Source of the DNA: K189A clade bacterium
GTDB taxonomy: Bacteria; Pseudomonadota; Gammaproteobacteria; Pseudomonadales; Azotimanducaceae
Reading direction: 5' to 3'
NCBI GenBank assembly: GCA_018607725.1
Contig: JABBAY010000083.1
Location: forward strand, 1-43,436
Length of the DNA stretch: 43,436 nucleotides
This document shows positions 34,932 through 43,436 of this stretch, one piece after another. The translations under genes were made by a program, and so were the position numbers. Position 1 is the stretch's first letter. Each line of letters opens with the position of its first letter. Below the pieces are notes generated by a model, which saw only the letters and a program-made list of their open reading frames with translations, was not told the origin of the DNA and made no database searches.

Positions 34932-35530
34932 ACCATCTCGCCCATTTCCAACTAGCCGGGGTAGAACACGACCTCATCGTTGGTGGATTTCTTGGTGACT
35001 TTGTTAAAGGCCGATTACCTTCTGAGTACGACGCTAACATTGATCGCGGTATTCGTTTGCATCGGGCTATCGACGGATTCACTGATCAGCATCCAATTGT
35101 GAAACAGTCTCAGGCGCGGTTCAGCCCAAGACTGCGACGTTTTTCACCTGTCATCACCGATATCGTCTTTGATCATTTTCTCGCTTGCCACTGGCAGCGT
35201 TATTCCGCCCTGAGCCTGCAACAATTCAGCCAGCAGATATATCAGATCATTCTCTCTAACGAGTCCACTCTACCGGAAGGCGCAAGACGTTTGATCAACG
35301 ACATGCAACAGCACCGCCGCCTTGAAAAGTATTCACGCCGAGAATTTGTCGATTCCGCACTTTTCAGTCTGTCCAATCGCATCACGCGAGCCAACCCCAT
35401 GCACGAAGGATTCGAGGAGTTCTTGACGCATTACGTCGCGCTTGAGTCTGACTTTCTACAGTTCTTCCCCGAAGTGCTGGCATTCTCGACCCAATGGCAA
35501 CAATCAAATCCCTTGATTGAACAATCATGA
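34928..35530 (+). CDS. acpH: Acyl carrier protein phosphodiesterase
   Basis: This 200-residue protein (AcpH/DUF479 family) has MNHLAHFQLA at the start, the GGFLGDFVKGRL motif and RGIRLHRAIDGFTDQHP, which carry the metal-binding aspartates and histidines of its HD-like fold. It releases 4'-phosphopantetheine from holo-ACP. Translation starts at GTG, overlapping the gshA stop by four bases (GTGA), so the two are translationally coupled. Confidence 0.92.
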   Translation: MNHLAHFQLAGVEHDLIVGGFLGDFVKGRLPSEYDANIDRGIRLHRAIDGFTDQHPIVKQSQARFSPRLRRFSPVITDIVFDHFLACHWQRYSALSLQQFSQQIYQIILSNESTLPEGARRLINDMQQHRRLEKYSRREFVDSALFSLSNRITRANPMHEGFEEFLTHYVALESDFLQFFPEVLAFSTQWQQSNPLIEQS

Positions 35531-35675
35531 CCCCCACCTCGCTCACCTGAAAGTCTGTTATTGATCAAGACGGCCATCAGCGTTTTACCCAACATTGTCT
35601 GGCGCGCGCGTTGTCTGCAGAAGAATAACTTAAAGCGTTTCTGGCGGGTTTATTACATACTATTGATCTACAACC

Positions 35676-36200
35676 ATGAGCCCAGCTACTAATTCTATGA
35701 CCCTAATAAAGCTCCCATCGTCTCGTGTTATTTATCTGTGTCTGTTTTCCGCCTGCACATTGCTCATGGCAGTCGCATTGTACATGGAGCATGTAATGGC
35801 ACTCGAACCTTGCCCGCTGTGCATCATGCAGCGAGTTATGGTCATAGTGGTCGGCGCGATTGCGCTGCTCGCCGCATTGCACGGCCCAACAAAAACGGGC
35901 ATCCAGATTTATGCAGGGCTGGTGGTCGCAGCCGCCCTAGGCGGTGGCTTCCTGTCAGGCCGGCAGCTGTGGCTGCAAAGCCTGCCCGCTGATGAGGTGC
36001 CGGCCTGCGGCCCGAGTCTCGATTACTTGATGGACGTGTTTCCCTTAACCGACGTCCTGAGTATTGTGCTGAGCGGCGATGGAAGTTGCGCAGAAGTTGC
36101 CTGGTCCTTATTCGGGATCAGCATCCCGGGCTGGACACTACTCGGCTTTATGGCTTTGCTGGCGGTGGGTGTCTGGCAGATTTTTCAACCTAAAATATAG
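35676..36200 (+). CDS. dsbB: Disulfide bond formation protein B
   Basis: This 174-residue membrane protein has four hydrophobic helices. The first periplasmic redox pair is EPCPLCIMQR (CxxC) after helix 1, and the second pair is formed by VPACGPS and GDGSCAEV between helices 3 and 4. DsbB reoxidises DsbA and passes electrons to quinone. The start may be ATG 35676 or ATG 35697; neither has a strong ribosome site. The protein keeps the periplasm oxidising, relevant to the exported thiol enzymes encoded near 5.4-7.7 kb. Confidence 0.93.
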   Translation: MSPATNSMTLIKLPSSRVIYLCLFSACTLLMAVALYMEHVMALEPCPLCIMQRVMVIVVGAIALLAALHGPTKTGIQIYAGLVVAAALGGGFLSGRQLWLQSLPADEVPACGPSLDYLMDVFPLTDVLSIVLSGDGSCAEVAWSLFGISIPGWTLLGFMALLAVGVWQIFQPKI

Positions 36201-36282
36201 TCTCGATCATTACCTCGAGGCAGAGGACGGCAGTCGAACCCGTCAGTGCTATACTGGCCGGCCTGCACTGAGTAGACATTGA

Positions 36283-38154
36283 ATGTTATCGCTGAATAAT
36301 CTCGCTTTACGCCGGGGGACGGATCTTTTGTTTGCCGGCGCCTCGTTCACTATCCATCAAGGCCGCAAGGTCGGGTTTGTGGGTGCCAACGGTGCTGGCA
36401 AAACCAGCCTGTTCAAGTTGATTTTGGGTGAGCTGGAGATTGACGAAGGCAGCCTCGAATATCCGCCAGAGACACGCATCGCTCACCTGGAACAAGAAGC
36501 GCAGGCCAGCAGCGAAATCGCTCTGGAGTACGTGTTGGCGGGCGACAAGGAACTCAACCAAACCCTCACCGCAATCCAACAGGTAGAACTGACCGAAGAC
36601 TACGGTCAGATTGCGCGGCTACATGAGAAGCTCGATAGCCTTGATGGCTACACTGCTAAATCACGGGCCGAGCAGCTGATGCTCGGCCTTGGTTTCCTAG
36701 CAACGGACTTTGAACGTCCCTTGAGCGCTTTTTCTGGCGGTTGGAGGATACGCCTGAACCTGGCGCAAGCGCTGATGACGCCATCGGATTTGCTGCTTCT
36801 GGATGAACCCACAAACCACCTCGACCTGGATGCAATTGTCTGGCTGTCAAACTGGATAAAGGCCTACCGTGGCTCATTACTGTTGATCTCCCACGACCGG
36901 GAGTTTCTCGACGAGACTGTCGACAGCATCGCTTACCTGCACCACCAAACCATCGAATTGTTCAGCGGCAACTATTCGCAATTTGAAGTACTCAAAGCCG
37001 CGCGACTTGCCGAACAACAAAGCAACTATGAAAAACAGCAACGTGAAGTCAAACATATGCAGGACTTCGTCAGACGATTTCGAGCCCAAGCCACCAAGGC
37101 CAGGCAGGCCCAGAGCCGACTCAAGGCCTTGGGCCGCCTCGAACTCATCGCGCCCGCACACATCGATTCCCCATTTCACTTCGAGATTCCCATCGCCGAA
37201 AAGTTTTCAGACCCACTACTGTCGCTGGTGGATGCCGACATCGGCTATTCCACTGCCATCTTGACCAATATACGCCTGAGTTTGCACCCAGGCGATCGCC
37301 TGGGTCTGCTGGGCCACAATGGTGCTGGCAAAACCACACTGGTCAAGACCTTGCAGGGCGAATTACCCACACTTAGAGGCGAGCGTCAGGAAGGGATGAA
37401 CCTGAAAATCGGCTACTTCTCCCAGCACCAGGTTGATGACCTGATCTTAGACGAAACTGCCCTGCAGCATATTCGGCGCAGCGATAAGGCCTTGGGCGAG
37501 CAGCAAATTCGTAATTACCTGGGCGGCTTTGATTTCCACGGGGATAAGGTGCTGGAGCCCGTCAGAATTTTCTCTGGTGGCGAGAAGGCTCGACTGGCCC
37601 TGGCCTTAGTCGCCTTCAGTCGACCGAACCTGCTGCTCATGGACGAACCAACCAACCACCTGGACATCGATATGCGCCACGCCTTAACTGTGGCGCTGCA
37701 GTCGTTCGAAGGCGCGTTGTTGCTGATCTCCCACGACCGGCACCTACTCGCTAATACCGTTGATAACTTCCTGCTCGTCGAAGACGGCAAGATCACCATC
37801 TTCAAGGGTGATCTCGAAGACTATCGAAAGCGCGTACTGGCGCCAAAAGAGACTGGCAGGGCAGCTTCCAGCGAGCAACCTAACAAGCAATCGGCGCCGG
37901 CAAGCAATCAAAGTACGGGAAAACAACTCCGCCAGCTCAGAACGCGGATCAAAACTCTGGATGAACGCCTGGAACGTTTGCACACTAAGCTCAAAGAAAC
38001 AGACGACGCCCTGACGAGCACCGAACTCTACCAACAGGCAGACGACTCGAACTTACAAAACCTGCTTCGGGAAAAACTCGGACTGGAAGAAGAGATAGAA
38101 CGACTCGAAGAGCAATGGCTCGACCACCATGAGACATTGGAGAGCATGACCTAA
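36283..38154 (+). CDS. yheS: ABC-F family ATPase, YheS-like
   Basis: This 623-residue protein has two ABC ATPase domains and no membrane segment. Walker A motifs are GANGAGKTS and GHNGAGKTT, signature motifs SGGWR and SGGEK, and Walker B/D-loops LLLDEPTNHLDL and LLMDEPTNHLDI. A charged linker joins the halves and a coiled-coil tail follows residue 540. It aligns with E. coli YheS throughout (for example the LDLDAIVWLSNWIKAY region). ABC-F proteins act on the ribosome at the E site. It ends 18 bases before a convergent gene. Confidence 0.92.
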   Translation: MLSLNNLALRRGTDLLFAGASFTIHQGRKVGFVGANGAGKTSLFKLILGELEIDEGSLEYPPETRIAHLEQEAQASSEIALEYVLAGDKELNQTLTAIQQVELTEDYGQIARLHEKLDSLDGYTAKSRAEQLMLGLGFLATDFERPLSAFSGGWRIRLNLAQALMTPSDLLLLDEPTNHLDLDAIVWLSNWIKAYRGSLLLISHDREFLDETVDSIAYLHHQTIELFSGNYSQFEVLKAARLAEQQSNYEKQQREVKHMQDFVRRFRAQATKARQAQSRLKALGRLELIAPAHIDSPFHFEIPIAEKFSDPLLSLVDADIGYSTAILTNIRLSLHPGDRLGLLGHNGAGKTTLVKTLQGELPTLRGERQEGMNLKIGYFSQHQVDDLILDETALQHIRRSDKALGEQQIRNYLGGFDFHGDKVLEPVRIFSGGEKARLALALVAFSRPNLLLMDEPTNHLDIDMRHALTVALQSFEGALLLISHDRHLLANTVDNFLLVEDGKITIFKGDLEDYRKRVLAPKETGRAASSEQPNKQSAPASNQSTGKQLRQLRTRIKTLDERLERLHTKLKETDDALTSTELYQQADDSNLQNLLREKLGLEEEIERLEEQWLDHHETLESMT

Positions 38155-38161
38155 GCACCCC

Positions 38162-38171
38162 ACCCCTGATA

Positions 38172-38179
<8 letters not shown>
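38162..38179. repeat. Perfect palindrome at the convergent gene ends
   Basis: ACCCCTGATATCAGGGGT is an 18-base perfect palindrome between the ABC-F gene and the minus-strand gene, and contains that gene's TGA stop. No T run follows, so it is an unusual or Rho-assisted terminator at best. Confidence 0.6.
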
Positions 38180-40505
<2,326 letters not shown>

Positions 40506-40622
40506 TAAAACCTCAGCTCACTGCCTTAACGCTCTGCTGATGCACCTCAGCAGGGTGCTGATTGACTGTTCAATAATGGCGCCTCGAATCGAGCTTGGGC
40601 AGCATCAGAAGGCGGGTTTTGG

Positions 40623-40651
40623 TTGTGAAAATATCAGACTCAGATTAGGAT
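40623..40651 (+). promoter_or_regulatory. Putative sigma-70 promoter of trxA
   Basis: TTGTGA (40623-40628) and TAGGAT (40646-40651) are separated by 17 bases, giving a leader of about 43 bases. A small hairpin at 40534-40553 (CTGCTGA/TCAGCAG) lies between hemB and this promoter. Confidence 0.55.
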
Positions 40652-40705
40652 ACGCCTCTTTAAGCCTGTTACAACCTCACTCGTTTTTATTGGGAGCCCT
40701 ACAAA

Positions 40706-41029
40706 ATGTCCGAGATCAGTCATGTTACAGATGATACATTTGAAGCCGAAGTTCTAAAATCTGACGTGCCTGTGTTGGTCGATTACTGGGCTGAATGGTG
40801 TGGACCTTGCAAGGTGATTGCACCGGTTTTAGAAGAGATCGCCGCTGAATATGCCGGTAAAATACGGGTTTGCAAGCTGGATATTGATAGCAACGAAGAT
40901 ACGCCACCCAAATACGGTATTCGTGGCATTCCGACCTTGATGCTGTTTAAGAATGGCGCCGTGGAGGCGACTAAAGTTGGTGCGTTATCAAAGTCGCAGC
41001 TCACCGCATTTTTGGACAGCAACATCTAG
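40706..41029 (+). CDS. trxA: Thioredoxin
   Basis: This 107-residue cytoplasmic thioredoxin has the canonical WCGPC active site (Cys32 and Cys35) and the cis-proline GIPTLM. It reduces ribonucleotide reductase, peroxiredoxins and methionine sulfoxide reductases, using thioredoxin reductase and NADPH. GGGAG lies about eight bases before the ATG. The hemB-trxA-rho order matches Pseudomonas, except that the ppk and ppx genes usually between hemB and trxA are missing. Confidence 0.97.
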   Translation: MSEISHVTDDTFEAEVLKSDVPVLVDYWAEWCGPCKVIAPVLEEIAAEYAGKIRVCKLDIDSNEDTPPKYGIRGIPTLMLFKNGAVEATKVGALSKSQLTAFLDSNI

Positions 41030-41073
41030 TCAGGGCCGCACTGGCATAATTGCCCTAGCAACGAGTGCCAGAC

Positions 41074-41100
41074 AACCGGCGCTCGACGCCGGTTCGGCTT
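41074..41100 (+). terminator. Weak terminator hairpin after trxA
   Basis: AACCGGCG (41074-41081) pairs with CGCCGGTT (41087-41094) around a five-base loop. The following CGGCTTTA holds few T, so the stop is probably partial. Confidence 0.55.
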
Positions 41101-41153
41101 TATACCGAATTATCGCTCGCTGCAACGCTGCTCAATAGTTTTAAAAAAAAGAG

Positions 41154-41182
41154 TTGACAACAGCCACTAAAAGCGACAATTT
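41154..41182 (+). promoter_or_regulatory. Putative rho promoter
   Basis: A consensus TTGACA (41154-41159) is followed 17 bases later by CAATTT (41177-41182). A GACAAT at 15-base spacing is an alternative -10. Transcription would begin near 41189, leaving a leader of about 220 bases before rho. Confidence 0.6.
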
Positions 41183-41196
41183 TAACACATCAATTT

Positions 41197-41306
41197 ATTT
41201 TGGATCACGCGTGGGGAACGCGATAGATCACCAGTATTCCGCTCTAAGCTCGCCCTCTTCTTAGTTAGACAATCCAAAATACGAGAACTCCCTGGCCCAA
41301 TTGGGC
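41197..41306 (+). ncRNA. Folded 5' leader of rho
   Basis: ATTTTGGAT (41197-41205) is the exact reverse complement of 41272-41280 and closes a domain that holds GATC (41203-41206) / GATC (41226-41229) pairing. Within it CGCGT (41208-41212) pairs with ACGCG (41218-41222) around a GGGGA loop. A further palindrome, GCCCAATTGGGC, is at 41295-41306. In E. coli the rho leader mediates autoregulation by premature termination; a similar role is inferred here. Found by eye. Confidence 0.45.
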
Positions 41307-41332
41307 GAAGCTTAGTTGCAATTTCAATAGTC

Positions 41333-41404
41333 ATGTCCTACTCCAAGACCTTAATTGCAGTCCTTTTTTGCACATCCAGACAATCAGACCAACCTAACAA
41401 GTGA
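41333..41404 (+). CDS. Possible rho leader peptide
   Basis: A 23-codon open frame starts at ATG 41333 and ends in TGA four bases before the rho ATG. E. coli also has a short leader frame (rhoL) ahead of rho. There is no clear ribosome binding site, and the sequence is not similar to RhoL as I remember it, so this is only a candidate. Confidence 0.25.
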   Translation: MSYSKTLIAVLFCTSRQSDQPNK

Positions 41405-41408
41405 ACCT

Positions 41409-42668
41409 ATGAACCTTACTGACCTCAAAGCCAAACCTATCCCAGAGTTGCTCGAAATCGCCCAGGAAATGGGCATGGAAAATCTCGGACGCTCACGCAA
41501 ACAAGAAATCATCGCTAATATTTTGAGAAAACACGCAAAGGGTGGTGAAGCCATTTATGGCGATGGGACACTGGAAATTTTACAGGATGGCTTCGGCTTT
41601 TTGCGCTCAGCAGACAGCTCCTACTTAGCGGGGCCTGACGATATTTATGTGTCGCCGAGTCAAATTAGGCGCTTTAATCTGCGTACCGGCGACAGCGTTT
41701 CAGGCAAGATCCGACCACCCAAAGATAGCGAGCGTTATTTCGCGCTGTTGAAGGTTGACCAAATCAACTTCACCGATCCTGCCCAATCAAAAAACAAAAT
41801 TCTGTTTGAAAATTTAACACCCCTCTTTCCTGACAAACCCCTCAGACTCGAGGCAGGTAACGGCAGTACTGAAGACCTGACGTCACGAATTATTGACCTG
41901 ACATCACCGATCGGCAAAGGCCAGCGAGGTTTGATTGTATCGCCACCGAAAGCCGGCAAGACGCTCATACTCCAAAACATCGCTCAAGCCATTGTCCGGA
42001 ATAATCCCGAGTGCCATCTGATCGTTCTGCTGATCGACGAGCGGCCAGAAGAGGTGACTGAGATGCAGCGCTCAGTTCGCGGTGAAGTCGTTGCCAGCAC
42101 ATTTGATGAGCCACCCTCGCGACATGTACAAGTCAGCGAAATGGTGATTGAAAAAGCTAAACGGCTGGTTGAACACAAGACCGACGTCGTGATTCTCCTG
42201 GACTCGATCACTCGCTTGGCTCGCGCCTACAATACGGTCATACCCGCATCGGGTAAGATTTTGACTGGTGGTATTGATGCTCACGCGTTGGAACGGCCAA
42301 AGCGCTTTTTTGGCGCCGCACGAAATATCGAAGAGGGCGGCTCCCTAACCATTATCGCAACGTGTCTGATTGATACGGGTTCGAAAATGGACGAAGTTAT
42401 CTATGAAGAGTTCAAAGGCACTGGCAACATGGAGCTTCATCTGGAACGGAAGATAGCGGAAAAGCGCGTCTATCCCGCTATTAATATTCGGCGTTCTGGA
42501 ACTCGAAGAGAAGACCTGCTGATGAGTGAAGAAGAGCTACAAAAAGCCTGGATCTTACGCAAGATTCTCCACGAAATGGATGATGTTGCCGCCATCGAAT
42601 TTATGTTGGAGCGCATGAAGAAATCCAAGAGCAATGAAGAATTCTTTGCATCAATGAAACGTAGTTAA
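41409..42668 (+). CDS. rho: Transcription termination factor Rho
   Basis: This 419-residue protein has the usual length. An N-terminal helical and cold-shock-like RNA-binding domain (DGFGFLR, the RNP1-like segment, near residue 60) is followed by the RecA-type ATPase domain with the Walker A motif PPKAGKT near residue 180 and the [16 protein letters not shown] segment. The C-terminal Q- and R-loop segments ([20 protein letters not shown]) are intact. Rho is a hexameric RNA translocase that ends transcription. I start at ATG 41409; the longer frame from 41355 has no family match. Confidence 0.97.
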   Translation: MNLTDLKAKPIPELLEIAQEMGMENLGRSRKQEIIANILRKHAKGGEAIYGDGTLEILQDGFGFLRSADSSYLAGPDDIYVSPSQIRRFNLRTGDSVSGKIRPPKDSERYFALLKVDQINFTDPAQSKNKILFENLTPLFPDKPLRLEAGNGSTEDLTSRIIDLTSPIGKGQRGLIVSPPKAGKTLILQNIAQAIVRNNPECHLIVLLIDERPEEVTEMQRSVRGEVVASTFDEPPSRHVQVSEMVIEKAKRLVEHKTDVVILLDSITRLARAYNTVIPASGKILTGGIDAHALERPKRFFGAARNIEEGGSLTIIATCLIDTGSKMDEVIYEEFKGTGNMELHLERKIAEKRVYPAINIRRSGTRREDLLMSEEELQKAWILRKILHEMDDVAAIEFMLERMKKSKSNEEFFASMKRS

Positions 42669-42694
42669 GCGAACCCCTGGACACCCAACAACAA

Positions 42695-43417
42695 TTGAAA
42701 CGCCTGAGCTGTAAAATACGTAGTATCGACAGATATAATGCCAATACTCGACGCGTGATTCTGGAGGTTCCTGCTGGTGAAGCGATCAGTTTTAGCGCTG
42801 GCCAATATCTCGACATCCTCTTAGCAGGCAAGCATTGTCCATTTTCTATCGCCAGCTCACCTGATATTACAGACACGATCGAACTGCATATCAGGCCTAC
42901 GCCAGGTTCTGCTGACTCGGTGGAGATCGAAAAAATTCTTGATCTCGCCGTTTCTGTAGACATTGAAATTCCCAAGGGCGACTGCTTCCTTGAGGCGCCC
43001 ATCGACAAAAATCTGATCCTGATAGGTGCCAGCACCGGTATTACGCAGATGAAGAGTATGATCGAATTTTTGTTGCCTAGAAAACCTGAGCATTCCATAT
43101 GGCTTTATTGGGGCGTGCTTTCGGCGGCAGATTTATATCTGGCTGACTTGTGCTTGAGCTGGGAACAGCAGTTTAAGCATTTTAAGTTTATACCTGTGGT
43201 CAGCGAACCCGATCAATCACCCGAATGGACCGGTAGAACTGGACTTCTTCCGGATGCAGTCATCCAGGATTTCAACCGCCTAGAAGATACCGTCGTTTAT
43301 GTCTCCGGTAGTCCTGGCATGGTCTATGCGACCTTTGATCGTTTTATCCAACACGGCATGTCTGCGCGCGACATGTATTCCGATGTTTTCTCCTACGCAC
43401 CAAGAACCAAGAAGTAG
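42695..43417 (+). CDS. NAD(P)H-flavin reductase-like protein
   Basis: This 240-residue protein has the ferredoxin-NADP reductase fold. A flavin-binding barrel carries HCPFSIASSP (a relative of the RxYS motif, with Cys-Pro-Phe-Ser in place of Arg-x-Tyr-Ser), and a nucleotide domain has LIGASTGITQMKSMIEFLL and GSPGMVYA. It resembles Fre/LuxG proteins, which reduce free flavins or pass electrons from NAD(P)H. The start is TTG 42695, 26 bases after rho, with no ATG available. In Pseudomonas a similar reductase also follows rho, there with ubiD, which is not seen here. Confidence 0.83.
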   Translation: MKRLSCKIRSIDRYNANTRRVILEVPAGEAISFSAGQYLDILLAGKHCPFSIASSPDITDTIELHIRPTPGSADSVEIEKILDLAVSVDIEIPKGDCFLEAPIDKNLILIGASTGITQMKSMIEFLLPRKPEHSIWLYWGVLSAADLYLADLCLSWEQQFKHFKFIPVVSEPDQSPEWTGRTGLLPDAVIQDFNRLEDTVVYVSGSPGMVYATFDRFIQHGMSARDMYSDVFSYAPRTKK

Positions 43418-43436
43418 TTGGGAACGCCCAGTTGGG

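Overview
The window is chromosomal DNA from a gammaproteobacterium, probably a marine or aquatic relative of the Pseudomonadales/Cellvibrionales. That placement rests on gene order (hemB, trxA, rho, flavin reductase; hslR, pckA, gshA), on Pseudomonas-like lysine decarboxylase, RpoD, PckA and long isocitrate lyase, and on moderate GC. I could not run a phylogeny. Coding density is high and there is no prophage, insertion sequence, CRISPR array, rRNA or tRNA that I can recognise.

Layout. 1-13.5 kb holds mixed metabolic and redox genes: a glutathione S-transferase, a DUF2855 protein, a NUDIX hydrolase with an AhpD-like protein, an amidohydrolase, a thioredoxin-fold lipoprotein, a peroxiredoxin, a two-domain kinase, two MDR oxidoreductases, a diguanylate cyclase and an alpha/beta hydrolase. 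13.5-18.3 kb holds an LdcA-like decarboxylase and a second-type elongation factor G. 18.4-25.7 kb holds a CYP153-type P450, a DEAD-box helicase, cbpA-cbpM, isocitrate lyase, a 66-residue protein and a TPR protein. 25.8-27.7 kb is rpoD, followed by about 950 bases with no convincing gene. 28.6-31.1 kb holds a thiolase/DUF35 pair and cysQ. 31.2-38.2 kb is a rightward run: hslR, pckA, gshA, acpH, dsbB and an ABC-F ATPase. 38.2-43.4 kb holds an unrecognised possible ferritin-like protein, hemB, trxA, rho and a flavin reductase.

The most striking feature is the exported peroxiredoxin at 7145-7669. Its reading frame is interrupted once, by TGA, exactly at the peroxidatic cysteine of the GG-C-T motif. 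The frame is otherwise intact, has a strong ribosome binding site, and is followed 21 bases later by a hairpin with a G in the first two loop positions, as expected for a bacterial SECIS. I read it as a selenoprotein. The gene just upstream encodes a WCPPC thioredoxin lipoprotein, so the two may form a periplasmic peroxide-reducing pair.

The metabolic genes suggest growth on alkanes, fatty acids or other lipids: a terminal-hydroxylase P450, an acyl-CoA thiolase-like pair, the glyoxylate shunt and gluconeogenic PEP carboxykinase. Other points worth a second look are a folded leader RNA ahead of rho, an imperfect 15-bp inverted repeat in the gap upstream of rpoD, and a divergent pckA.
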